A DNA stretch of 7,115 nucleotides from Candidatus Omnitrophota bacterium (GCA_023818725.1 JAMWBX010000063.1:1-7115), one strand, 5' to 3'. Shown: positions 1 to 6,864, counted from the stretch's first letter. The notes: generated from the sequence alone by a model not told the origin. Made by a program: numbers and translations.

Positions 1-395
1 CGCGGGCACAGCAGCGGGTCGGCTTCCCAGACTTTCTTGATGAGTTCGCGCCATTTCGCGGAAGGGATGCGGCGGGGTTTGTGTTCGGAGACGTCGATGA
101 TCTGCACGGGCTGCCCCGCGGCCTTAGCCTCTTCGGCGGCGCGTTTGTCCCGCTGGCCGCGCATCTTGTTCGAGTACCAGCCGTAGTAGCGGACAAGTTG
201 GAAGCTCTTATCCGGGATGTGTTGGGTGATGGCGGCGATGAAGTCGCACGGACTGAAGACCTCGAAGTTGCGCCGGATCTTCGGGTTCATGCCGGAACGG
301 TACACGATCGTCCCGCCGAGCTGACTGACCTGCATCTTTTCGACAGCGAAGGGGTTTCTGATGATGTACTGGGCCAGGCGCTCCAGGTCCTCGCG
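1..395 (-). pseudogene. IS91-family (Y2_Tnp) transposase, C-terminal fragment
   Basis: Reading the minus strand from base 395 down to base 1 gives 131 stop-free codons in one frame. Numbered from the cut, the fragment contains AQYIIRNPF (8-16), GGTIVYRSGMNPKIRRNF (27-44), CDFIAAITQHIPDKSFQLV (50-68), RYYGWYSNKMRG (69-80) and SAKWRELIKKVWEADPLLCP (112-131). These are characteristic of IS91/IS801-type rolling-circle transposases. Y70 and Y74 are four residues apart, the spacing known for the paired catalytic tyrosines of the family. The 3' end runs off the window. At the 5' side the frame meets TAG at 398-396 exactly where composition changes, so the N-terminal part, probably more than half of a roughly 400-residue protein, is missing. 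Local GC is near 60%, far above the rest of the window. It is therefore either an inactive relic of an IS from a GC-rich source or a misassembled end. No IS terminus is visible. Confidence 0.88.
349..354 (+). promoter_or_regulatory. Fortuitous Shine-Dalgarno-like AAGGGG before the fused RNase D frame
   Basis: AAGGGG lies 6 bases before the ATG at 361, which is in frame with the truncated RNase D. The site falls inside antisense transposase sequence, so it is not a native RBS. It could nevertheless allow translation of the fused frame if a transcript reads through. This is a weak inference. Confidence 0.25.
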
Positions 396-1455
396 CTATA
401 AAGAAAAAGAAATCGCTTTTGATGTAGAAGGTAATTCTCTTTACAGTTATCACTCAAGGATTTGTTTAATACAGGTATCAACAAGAAATCAGAATTTTAT
501 TATTGACGTCCTTAAAATCAGGGATATTTCGCCATTGAAAGAGGTTTTCTTTAATCAAGGTGTTTTGAAGGTGCTTCATGGCTCGGTGTATGATATACGT
601 ATGCTCTATCACTGCGCTGGGATTCAAATAACCAATCTTTTTGACACTGAAATTTCGGCTCGTTTTCTTGGAGAGAAGAAGACATCGCTTGCAACTATGG
701 TTGAAAAGCATTTCAATGTGAAACTGAAAAAGCAATACCAGAAAAGCAACTGGGCTATAAGGCCATTGACAGCTGAGATGCTTGAATATGCAGTAAACGA
801 TACAAAATATCTGCTGTCATTGAAAGACAGATTAATGGAGAAACTCGTAGAGACAAACAGGCTTGAATGGGTGATAGAAGAATGTGAAGCGCTTGCATGT
901 TCAGTTTCGCAACCGCAGGAAGAGAAAAAAAAGATAATAAAAGGCGCCGGAAAAATCCCTGAGAAAAAGATAAAAGCTGTTGAAGCGATAGCTGAGATAA
1001 GAGAAAAAATTGCGAGAGAAAAAGACATTCCGGCCTTTAAGGTGCTTGACAAAGACACAATATTGAAAATCGCCGCTACAGATGACATTAACCTTCGAAA
1101 ATTGGAGACAATCACAGCAAAAAACAGGTTCATTGAGAATAAGCATCTTGCGGAGATGCTTGAAAAAATAAAACGCTCAAGGTGTGCGAAACAGGAAAAT
1201 AGACGCACCTTTCATCGTCATAAAAAAACAGTCAATCCTGAATTTTCTCGCAGGGTTGAACTGTTGCAGCAGTGGAGGAACTCAAAAGCAGAAAAACTTG
1301 GAATACAGAGTTATCTTGTGCTTTCTCATAGCCAGATTGTTTCACTTGCTGACTCAAACATTGAGACAATTCACGATATTGAAAACAACCGCCACCTCAG
1401 AAAATGGCAGAAAATTGAGTTTGGAAGAGAAATACTTTCGCTTTTTCAGGGATAA
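361..1455 (+). CDS. rnd: Ribonuclease D, N-terminus lost and replaced by 12 foreign codons
   Basis: RNase D is a DEDDy 3'-5' exoribonuclease that trims tRNA precursors and other structured RNAs in the cytoplasm. The open frame starts at 361, but residues 1-12 are antisense transposase sequence; native sequence runs from 397 and has 352 residues. Numbered from 397, the catalytic set is complete: D9 and E11 (AFDVEGN, Exo I), D66 (HGSVYDIRML, Exo II), and Y131 with D135 (EYAVND, Exo III, Yxxx D form). The conserved W119 lies in SNWAIRPL. Two HRDC-like helical domains follow at about 193-260 and 285-351, as in E. coli RNase D (375 residues). In E. coli the first catalytic Asp lies near residue 28, so about 19-20 native residues, including the first beta strand, are missing. 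The gene converges on the next one with only 13 bases between stop codons. Whether the fused frame makes an active enzyme is unknown; it may be a pseudogene or an assembly product. Confidence 0.9.
   Translation: MMYWARRSRSSRYKEKEIAFDVEGNSLYSYHSRICLIQVSTRNQNFIIDVLKIRDISPLKEVFFNQGVLKVLHGSVYDIRMLYHCAGIQITNLFDTEISARFLGEKKTSLATMVEKHFNVKLKKQYQKSNWAIRPLTAEMLEYAVNDTKYLLSLKDRLMEKLVETNRLEWVIEECEALACSVSQPQEEKKKIIKGAGKIPEKKIKAVEAIAEIREKIAREKDIPAFKVLDKDTILKIAATDDINLRKLETITAKNRFIENKHLAEMLEKIKRSRCAKQENRRTFHRHKKTVNPEFSRRVELLQQWRNSKAEKLGIQSYLVLSHSQIVSLADSNIETIHDIENNRHLRKWQKIEFGREILSLFQG
395..396. other. Sharp junction between the GC-rich IS91 fragment and AT-rich host DNA
   Basis: On the left, 60-base blocks run at about 63-67% GC; just to the right (421-480) the value is about 32%. 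The transposase reading frame is intact up to 395 and lost at 396. RNase D homology begins immediately at 397 on the opposite strand. Two unrelated genes are thus cut at the same base, the mark of an end-joining rearrangement or an assembly chimera. No target-site duplication or IS end is recognisable within the window. Confidence 0.8.
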
Positions 1456-1468
1456 AGGCCTCGCATTA

Positions 1469-2047
1469 TCATAAAATAAAAAGAATTGTCATCAGGATAC
1501 CCGGGATTAATCCTACTGTAAGGTTATCGTCAATTTTTATCGGAAGAACCTCAAGAACGCAACCTGTCAACACACCTGCAAACAAAATTTCAAAAGATAC
1601 TGCAAAGTGGAAAGCAAAAAAAATTCCAATGATTGTGTTGACAATTATTCCTCCAAGCATGCCTTCAACTGTCTTACCAGGGAAAATTTGGAGTTTTCCA
1701 TATCTTACGCCGATAATTGCGCTGGCTGCGTCTCCGAATGTGAGAAAAAGAAGATTTGCAACAGAGATTGGAAATGGAAAGTATAAAACAGAGACAAAAC
1801 TTGCAATCATAAAATTTGTGTCGCCTGTCAAAATTCCTGGTCTTGTTTTAAAAATGCCCGGAGAATGTTTCAACAACCAGTTCCAGAACCCAGGATGTAA
1901 ATATCTTTCAAACTCCATCAGCAATAACCAGAATAGGAAGAAAGAAGCGATTAGCGCTGGCGCCAGAGGATCCTTTGTAAGTAAATACACAAATGGAATA
2001 AGTCCTCCAAAGATAACCCTGTAAAGTTTCCTTTTCCACAAAATCAT
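1469..2047 (-). CDS. CTP-dependent lipid/polyprenol kinase-like membrane protein (SEC59/DGK1/VTE5 type)
   Basis: This is a 192-residue, very hydrophobic protein with about six or seven membrane segments. Its motifs match the family of dolichol kinase, phytol kinase and yeast CTP-dependent diacylglycerol kinase, often labelled phosphatidate cytidylyltransferase-like. They are E45 and R48 after the second helix, TGDTNF (74-79), FGDAASAIIG (104-113) followed by RYGK (115-118), GKTVEGMLGG (124-133), E166, and DDNLTVGL (173-180). Family members transfer phosphate from CTP to a lipid alcohol at the membrane. The ATG overlaps the plsY stop as ATGA, and a GAGGT Shine-Dalgarno lies 7 bases upstream inside plsY, so the two are probably co-translated. 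Pairing with plsY favours diacylglycerol or another glycerolipid as substrate, but a polyprenol is equally possible. Sequence cannot choose between them. Length is close to the shorter bacterial members and no truncation is evident. Confidence 0.75.
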   Translation of the reverse strand: MILWKRKLYRVIFGGLIPFVYLLTKDPLAPALIASFFLFWLLLMEFERYLHPGFWNWLLKHSPGIFKTRPGILTGDTNFMIASFVSVLYFPFPISVANLLFLTFGDAASAIIGVRYGKLQIFPGKTVEGMLGGIIVNTIIGIFFAFHFAVSFEILFAGVLTGCVLEVLPIKIDDNLTVGLIPGILMTILFIL

Positions 2048-2619
2048 TTTGAGGACCTCATTTCTTTCAAAACATCACGATTGACAATCATTCCTGTGAT
2101 TATCAGCAGTATTGTGGAGATAGCAAGATTGACAAAACTGCGCGGGTAAATCTGCCAAATCAAAACAAAAAACGAAAGCAACTCAACAAGCATAATTTTC
2201 AATGAACGAGGATTGATAGTTTGAGCAATAAACCAGAATCCAATAATAAAAGGAAAGACAAGCGGGGCAAGATACAGTATTACACCCCCCATTGTGGCTA
2301 CTCCCCTTCCTCCTTTAAACCTCAGAAAAACTGGATAGCAATGTCCAATAATGGCGAAAATTCCAATGACTGTCAGAATAATTTCATTTGTTATTCCATT
2401 ATACTCTGCGATTGCCATACTTCCTGCGCCTTTCAGGGTATCTCCAATCCAGACAAGTATTCCCCATTTTTTCCCGAGTTGCCTTGCGACATTAGCAGCG
2501 CCCGGGTTTTTTGTTCCTATCTGGCGAATATCAGCTCCGATAAGGAAATAGGTGAAAAGCCATGCAAAAGAAATGCTTCCAATAAGGTATGCAAGCGCAA
2601 TGAAAAGGAATTCTTTCAT
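2044..2619 (-). CDS. plsY: Acyl-phosphate:glycerol-3-phosphate acyltransferase PlsY
   Basis: PlsY is a polytopic inner-membrane enzyme that moves the acyl group from acyl phosphate to sn-glycerol-3-phosphate, making lysophosphatidic acid, the first step of phospholipid synthesis in the PlsX/PlsY route. The 191-residue length is typical. Numbered from the ATG, the signature blocks are GSISFAW (14-20), DIRQIGTKNPGAANVAR (30-46), GDTLKG (59-64), GHCYP (92-96) with F98, and FKGGRGVAT (101-109); the family norm KGGKG is KGGRG here. About five to seven hydrophobic segments are visible. The first possible start is TTG at 2622-2620, immediately before the ATG at 2619-2617; I prefer the ATG. No Shine-Dalgarno is seen for either. 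The gene lies 39 bases after the hydrolase gene on the same strand and overlaps the next gene by ATGA. No plsX is in the window. Confidence 0.95.
   Translation of the reverse strand: MKEFLFIALAYLIGSISFAWLFTYFLIGADIRQIGTKNPGAANVARQLGKKWGILVWIGDTLKGAGSMAIAEYNGITNEIILTVIGIFAIIGHCYPVFLRFKGGRGVATMGGVILYLAPLVFPFIIGFWFIAQTINPRSLKIMLVELLSFFVLIWQIYPRSFVNLAISTILLIITGMIVNRDVLKEMRSSK
2055..2059 (-). promoter_or_regulatory. Shine-Dalgarno GAGGT within plsY for the overlapping downstream gene
   Basis: GAGGT read on the minus strand ends 7 bases before the ATG at 2047-2045. It lies within the last codons of plsY. With the ATGA stop/start overlap this supports the chosen start and suggests translational coupling. 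Confidence 0.65.
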
Positions 2620-2626
2620 CAAAAAG

Positions 2627-2649
2627 ATTATACATCAAATTCAATTATA
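2627..2649 (-). promoter_or_regulatory. Candidate plsY promoter: two TATAAT hexamers
   Basis: On the minus strand, exact TATAAT hexamers lie at 2649-2644 and 2632-2627 in the 39-base gap before plsY. The nearer one would start transcription at about 2620-2619, essentially at the ATG, giving a nearly leaderless mRNA; that would fit the missing Shine-Dalgarno. A TTGACA at 2662-2657 is 24 bases from the nearer and 7 bases from the farther hexamer, so neither spacing is right for a -35. AT-rich DNA produces such hexamers by chance, so confidence is low. Confidence 0.3.
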
Positions 2650-2658
2650 GAAAAACTG

Positions 2659-5600
2659 TCAATAAATGATCTTGATGAAATCAGTTTCTTTCAAGGGTAT
2701 AGAAAACTTGACTGAGTCTTTTCCCTGAACAAATTTTATTTTCCCGCAATGTGCCGATTCAATTGATCTCACAGGTTTTTTTACCACCACCTCAAAATTG
2801 ACCCTTTCCCGAGGTTGAAGGGTATAGTTTGCCACAGGGACAAGAATCCCTTTTTCGCATTCCATAGCAACAGCATCAATAAGTGCTGTATCGCACACAA
2901 CAGGCATTTTAAGCTTTGCTTCTTTTACAGGAGTTGTAATCAGATTCCTGATGTGCTGTGGGTACTGCCAGGGGTTGTAGGAGCGAACCAGCAATTGTGT
3001 TTCAGTGGCAATTTTATCGGATTGTGGCGCAACAACCTGCTGAATGTTGACTCCCTGAGCGATTTTGTTTCTGTGGACAAGCGCCTGATAAGCATAAGCA
3101 AGGCCAGGTAAAAACCCAGCGTAATAAACAGTTCCCTTTCCTGCCTTTCCTGAAACGATTGCAGGGGTTTTGTCTGAAAATGTTGCGAGAATTTGAGAAT
3201 CTGATTCTGGTTCAATCTGTTGTTTTAAAGACAGAACCGGAATCTCCTGATCATTCAATAAAACCCTGTCTTGAGGCTTAAGCATATCGAGATACCTTCC
3301 ACTTGAAAGATATGTTTGAAGAACCTGCAATTGCTGTCGTTTTGCAGGCAAAATATCGTCCAGAATATTAATCGGTTTATTGTAATGGTCTTTTGAACCG
3401 GCGCCAGCGCTTAAAAACAAAATTCCGCCATTTTTTACCCATTGCTTCAATTTTTCAGCAGCTTCAGGGATAATATTTTGTCCGGAAAAGTAGCAGACCT
3501 TATATCCAGAGAGCCCTTTTTCAATAAGTGTTTGTTCAGAGATAAAATCCACTGGAATCTGGCTGTGTGTCAGCGCAAGCCATGTGAACATTCTTTCAAA
3601 GCCAGGGCTGTAATTTTTCTTCAGGTCCCATATATCAGAACTTTGAGAATATATGATGGCAACCTGCGATGGAATTTTCTTTGCTGGCACCAGCATATCT
3701 TCAGCCCAGCCAATCTCCCTTATTATTTCTGCCTGTGAATACCACTTTTCGGGATGCGAATACAGGGCAGAGCACTTCCAGGGTGGTCCTCCTTCATGTC
3801 CTGCCCAGGAAGGACCATAATAAAAGCTCTGAAATACCTTAACATCCCTTGCGACCTGGCTTGCAGTAATTGTTTTAAAATCCCAGGGCAGCCTACCCGC
3901 ATAAACAATCAGATAATGCCCGAGTACCTGGTTGTTTTTCATTGCCGCAGAGCGCATCAGCTCAACATTGTAGGTGGTTGCTTCCCTTGAAAGGGAGCCG
4001 TTTCCCCAGTTTTCGCTCCACAAAGCATTCATTCCGCCAGGTTCAAGAATTTCAAAATAATCCACGCCCTGCGCATAGAAATTTGCCACATATGTTGCTC
4101 CATCAGAAAAGTTCGGACAGCAGGGTATGTCCCTTCCGTAGGTTTCCTTTATAATGTCCTTTTGCGTTATCATAAAATCAGCAAGCGCTCGAGATCTGAA
4201 TCTCTGGCTCCAGTAATAAAGGCCAGGATATTGCTCTGCCTGGTCTTCTGTAACCGGTTTCACTTCTTCCCAGCTTTTTACAAGTAGCTCAGATGGGGTT
4301 TTTCCAAGTTTCTTCAACCACTGAACAAATTTTTCAGCGCACGCGTTGCAGTTAGCAATGTGAGAAAGTGGCTGACCGCCTGGTTCGTCCATAAGGACCG
4401 CAAAGGCAATCCTATCAACTGAAATATTTTTTTTCTTCAACTCTTCTATGTCCGATGCTGCCTTTGCCTTCATTTTTTCAATGTCAGGCTGGCTGTAGCA
4501 TTCATTTTTGTTAAACCAGAGCCCACCAATCCTTATTTTATCTTTATTTGAAAATCCGAAATAATCGAGTGTTTTCCATTCTCTTTCAACAAGTTTTTTA
4601 TCATGGGGTGCAAAGCCACTTTCTCCTGAGTGGAAGCTTGCGAAAAATGGAAAAAGTTCTGGTTTCTTACCGATTGTGGGCCATTTGAATGAGTCGGCGA
4701 TTTTTCCTGTGGTCAGAGCAATTTCAAGATCATCAGTAAGTTTTTCTGCTCCCTGCGGAGTATTAAAATCAGGCGGGATAATGATGTGGATACCAGATGG
4801 CTCTGCGTCCCGTTCAATGACCTTTACAATGCTTTTTTCGTCTGGTTCAGAAGCAAACTCAAACTTTACCTTAAATCTCGGAGCAACCTCTGTATAGGCA
4901 AATCTTGGTGAAATTAAAAGATTTACGCCTGTGTCCCAGTACATAAGTTTTGCAATGTTAATCCAGTCGGTTTTTGTGTTGTTTTCAAATCTTTTCCTTC
5001 CTTTTGCCGGAGAAATACCAGTATCAAGACCATCAGGGGTTAAAGAAAAATGGCCATACCACGGGCTTCTGTAATAGTCAGCGAAAATATGGATATAGAA
5101 TGGTTTTTCATAACAATCCCCCACGCTCACTCTTACATAAATACCGGGTCCATATTCAGTATGATCGGGCTTTTTTTCTAAGTCTTTTGTGATAAGGACA
5201 CAGTCGATGCACCTGCTTAACCTGTGAACTGTTTTCTGGCCGGTTTTTGTAAATTCAAGAAGGATTTTGCCTGAAGGAACTTCAGCATCAAGATAGTCCC
5301 AGACATAGTCCATTCCCAGACGGCTATCGCGCGCTTTTTCTCTATCAGATTTCGTGTCAAATTCTTTTGATGCAATCTCTTTTTCATTATGAAAAATTGA
5401 CAACTTAAATGTTCCGCGAACATCAGGTTTTTGAGAATATCTCACCCAGAATCTGTACAGGCCTTTCTCAGCGATATCTACTTTTTGATACGCGAAAGAT
5501 TCAAACTGTCCTGAAGAACCCTGCAAAACCTTTAAGTTTGAAGCAGAGCGAGCAACATCGCCTTCAGCAATCTTCCATCCATTACCTTCCACATTGAAAT

Positions 5601-5697
5601 TTTCTGCCTCAAAAAAAATGTCTCTCGAAAAACACGGTGTACAAAATATGGCTGACAAAAACAGAAAATACAGTATCGCAGTTTTTTGCATATTCAT
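2659..5697 (-). CDS. Secreted multidomain glycoside-hydrolase-like protein (GH42-like barrel plus trimerisation-type domain)
   Basis: The protein has 1012 residues from the ATG at 5697, chosen because AAAGGAG lies 5 bases upstream; an in-frame TTG at 5715 lies upstream of this RBS and is unlikely. Residues 1-24 form a Sec signal peptide with a basic start, a hydrophobic core and a probable cleavage after CFS, so it is exported. Residues about 27-170 (EAENF, then KGLYRFWVRYSQ) resemble a carbohydrate-binding beta sandwich, and about 183-335 form a second N-terminal domain. Residues about 345-660 look like a TIM barrel. Acidic candidates for catalysis are E438 in LMDEPGG and E562 in WSENWG, with a CNAC pair at 450-453. 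Residues about 677-780 (VAIIYSQSSDIWD, then ALTHSQIPVDF, WVKNGGILFLSAGAG) resemble the Rossmann-like beta-galactosidase trimerisation domain, followed by a small region with GKGTVYYAGFLPGLAY and a C-terminal beta domain. Substrate and exact GH family are not determinable. It is divergent from the oxidoreductase gene and upstream of plsY. Confidence 0.72.
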   Translation of the reverse strand: MNMQKTAILYFLFLSAIFCTPCFSRDIFFEAENFNVEGNGWKIAEGDVARSASNLKVLQGSSGQFESFAYQKVDIAEKGLYRFWVRYSQKPDVRGTFKLSIFHNEKEIASKEFDTKSDREKARDSRLGMDYVWDYLDAEVPSGKILLEFTKTGQKTVHRLSRCIDCVLITKDLEKKPDHTEYGPGIYVRVSVGDCYEKPFYIHIFADYYRSPWYGHFSLTPDGLDTGISPAKGRKRFENNTKTDWINIAKLMYWDTGVNLLISPRFAYTEVAPRFKVKFEFASEPDEKSIVKVIERDAEPSGIHIIIPPDFNTPQGAEKLTDDLEIALTTGKIADSFKWPTIGKKPELFPFFASFHSGESGFAPHDKKLVEREWKTLDYFGFSNKDKIRIGGLWFNKNECYSQPDIEKMKAKAASDIEELKKKNISVDRIAFAVLMDEPGGQPLSHIANCNACAEKFVQWLKKLGKTPSELLVKSWEEVKPVTEDQAEQYPGLYYWSQRFRSRALADFMITQKDIIKETYGRDIPCCPNFSDGATYVANFYAQGVDYFEILEPGGMNALWSENWGNGSLSREATTYNVELMRSAAMKNNQVLGHYLIVYAGRLPWDFKTITASQVARDVKVFQSFYYGPSWAGHEGGPPWKCSALYSHPEKWYSQAEIIREIGWAEDMLVPAKKIPSQVAIIYSQSSDIWDLKKNYSPGFERMFTWLALTHSQIPVDFISEQTLIEKGLSGYKVCYFSGQNIIPEAAEKLKQWVKNGGILFLSAGAGSKDHYNKPINILDDILPAKRQQLQVLQTYLSSGRYLDMLKPQDRVLLNDQEIPVLSLKQQIEPESDSQILATFSDKTPAIVSGKAGKGTVYYAGFLPGLAYAYQALVHRNKIAQGVNIQQVVAPQSDKIATETQLLVRSYNPWQYPQHIRNLITTPVKEAKLKMPVVCDTALIDAVAMECEKGILVPVANYTLQPRERVNFEVVVKKPVRSIESAHCGKIKFVQGKDSVKFSIPLKETDFIKIIY

Positions 5698-5702
5698 TCT
5701 GT

Positions 5703-5709
5703 CTCCTTT
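5703..5709 (-). promoter_or_regulatory. Strong Shine-Dalgarno AAAGGAG that fixes the hydrolase start
   Basis: AAAGGAG on the minus strand is followed by 5 bases and then the ATG at 5697-5695. The longer reading from TTG at 5715 would put the RBS inside the coding sequence, so the ATG is preferred. Another ATG two codons on (5691) is too far from the site. Confidence 0.85.
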
Positions 5710-5716
5710 TGTCAAA

Positions 5717-5746
5717 ATGATAGCATATTAAAAACCAGAAAGTCCA
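5717..5746 (-). promoter_or_regulatory. Candidate promoter for the hydrolase gene (divergent region)
   Basis: On the minus strand, TGGACT (5746-5741) and TATCAT (5722-5717) are separated by 18 bases, resembling sigma-70 -35 and -10 boxes. A start near 5710 would leave a leader of about a dozen bases carrying the Shine-Dalgarno. The match is moderate, and no operator palindrome is evident. Confidence 0.35.
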
Positions 5747-5760
5747 TAGAAGCTTTTTTG

Positions 5761-5769
5761 TGTTATGAT
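5761..5769 (+). promoter_or_regulatory. Candidate extended -10 promoter for the oxidoreductase gene
   Basis: TGTTATGAT has the TGn-TATnAT form of an extended -10 element. A start near 5776 would give a leader of about 35 bases. The hexamer 17 bases upstream (AGTCCA) is a poor -35, which extended -10 promoters tolerate. The intergenic stretch 5698-5811 holds no gene. Confidence 0.35.
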
Positions 5770-5798
5770 AGTGTAAGGCTGAAAATTTGTTAAACATT

Positions 5799-5804
5799 AA
5801 GGGA
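5799..5804 (+). promoter_or_regulatory. Ribosome binding site AAGGGA of the oxidoreductase gene
   Basis: AAGGGA lies 7 bases before the ATG at 5812. It is a moderate Shine-Dalgarno match that supports this start. Confidence 0.55.
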
Positions 5805-5811
5805 TAAGAAA

Positions 5812-6864
5812 ATGAAATTAAAAATGGCAATTGTCGGATTCAGACACGGGCATATTTTTGACATAGTCGCAAGAATTAAAAAATTTCCAGATCTTATCCT
5901 TGTTGCCGCCTGCGAGCAAGACGAGCAAACAAGGGTGTTTGTTGAAGAAAAAGGCATTGTGAAAATTACCCACACTGATTACAGGAAAATGCTTGAATCT
6001 GTCGAATGCGATATTGTTGCTATTGGAGATTGTTATGGCAAAAGAGGCGAAATCGCAATAGAAGCTTTAAAGAAAGGAAGGCATATTATTTCTGACAAGC
6101 CATTGTGTACAAAGATTTCAGAGATAAAGGAGATCGCCAGAATTGCTGCAGAAAAAAACCTGAAGGTTGGTTGTCAGTTGAATATGAGAAATATGGCGCA
6201 GTTTATTGGATTGAGAAATCTAATAAAATCAGGTGATACTGGAGAAGTTCACAGCATTATTTTCACAGGACATCATCCTCTGATGATTGATTCAAGGCCT
6301 TACTGGTATTTTCAACCCGGAATGCACGGTGGCACAATCAATGATATTGGCATTCACGCGATTGATTATATTTTATGGGCAACAGGAATGAAATTTTCTA
6401 AAATTAACGCTGCAAGGTCATGGAACGCCTTTGCAAAAAAATATCCTCATTTCAGGGATGGGGCTCAGATGATGCTCACAATGGAAAATGGATGCGGGGT
6501 TCTTGGCGATGTTTCGTATTTTTTGCCTGATAGTTATGGATACGGCCTTTGTTTTTACTGGAGATTTGTTGTTTACGGAACAGGAGGAATTGCCGAGACA
6601 TCCGCCACAGCAAAAAACATTATTTTTGCGCAGGCAGGGAAAAAAGAGGTTAGCAGTTTACAGCTTCCTGCTTCTGATGATGGCGGTTATCTGAGGGACT
6701 TTCTTGATGATATCACGGGAGCAACAAATCCGGAAAAATTAAAAACACAGGATGTTATAACTGCCTCTTATATAACACTTTTGATTCAACAGGCAGGAGA
6801 TGAAAACAAAAGGGAGATAGATATAACTGACCTGCTTTTTACCGGTTCGTCTGCGAAATTGTAA
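5812..6864 (+). CDS. Gfo/Idh/MocA-family NAD(P)-dependent oxidoreductase
   Basis: This is a 350-residue cytosolic protein with the two-domain family layout and typical length. The N-terminal Rossmann fold starts AIVGFRHGHIFDIV (6-19); the usual GxGxxG is the variant G9-F-R-H-G13-H. CEQDEQ (34-39) ends the second strand, where coenzyme specificity is usually read. D95-K96-P97 corresponds to the family EKP motif whose Lys is catalytic. The C-terminal alpha/beta domain carries GGTINDIGIHAIDYILW (173-189), with D178, H182 and D185 in the usual catalytic and substrate-binding positions. Members oxidise or reduce sugars, inositols and their derivatives with NAD(P); the substrate cannot be read from sequence. 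It is divergently transcribed from the secreted hydrolase, consistent with shared regulation and use of the released sugar, though this is inference. A run of nine T residues (6867-6875) follows the stop without a clear stem, so termination is uncertain. Confidence 0.9.
   Translation: MKLKMAIVGFRHGHIFDIVARIKKFPDLILVAACEQDEQTRVFVEEKGIVKITHTDYRKMLESVECDIVAIGDCYGKRGEIAIEALKKGRHIISDKPLCTKISEIKEIARIAAEKNLKVGCQLNMRNMAQFIGLRNLIKSGDTGEVHSIIFTGHHPLMIDSRPYWYFQPGMHGGTINDIGIHAIDYILWATGMKFSKINAARSWNAFAKKYPHFRDGAQMMLTMENGCGVLGDVSYFLPDSYGYGLCFYWRFVVYGTGGIAETSATAKNIIFAQAGKKEVSSLQLPASDDGGYLRDFLDDITGATNPEKLKTQDVITASYITLLIQQAGDENKREIDITDLLFTGSSAKL

Noticed and set aside
81..401. Plus-strand 106-codon open frame in the GC-rich left end
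   Set aside because: It is antisense to the clearly recognisable IS91 transposase frame, and its product resembles no family I know. GC-rich coding DNA often leaves such open antisense frames.
208..453. Minus-strand 81-codon frame crossing the junction
   Set aside because: It is a different frame from the transposase and begins inside antisense RNase D, so it is a chance reading across the join.
624..1208. Long minus-strand frame (194 codons) within rnd
   Set aside because: It is a Ser/Phe-rich shadow of the lysine- and glutamate-rich RNase D coding strand. The sense frame has full family motifs.
2221..2715. Plus-strand 164-codon frame over plsY
   Set aside because: It is antisense to plsY, whose signature motifs are unmistakable, and it has no recognisable domain.
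5615..5697. Lipoprotein signal on the hydrolase
   Set aside because: A cysteine follows the hydrophobic core (SAIFC), but the residues before it do not fit a lipobox (Phe at -1). A standard Sec signal peptide is more likely.
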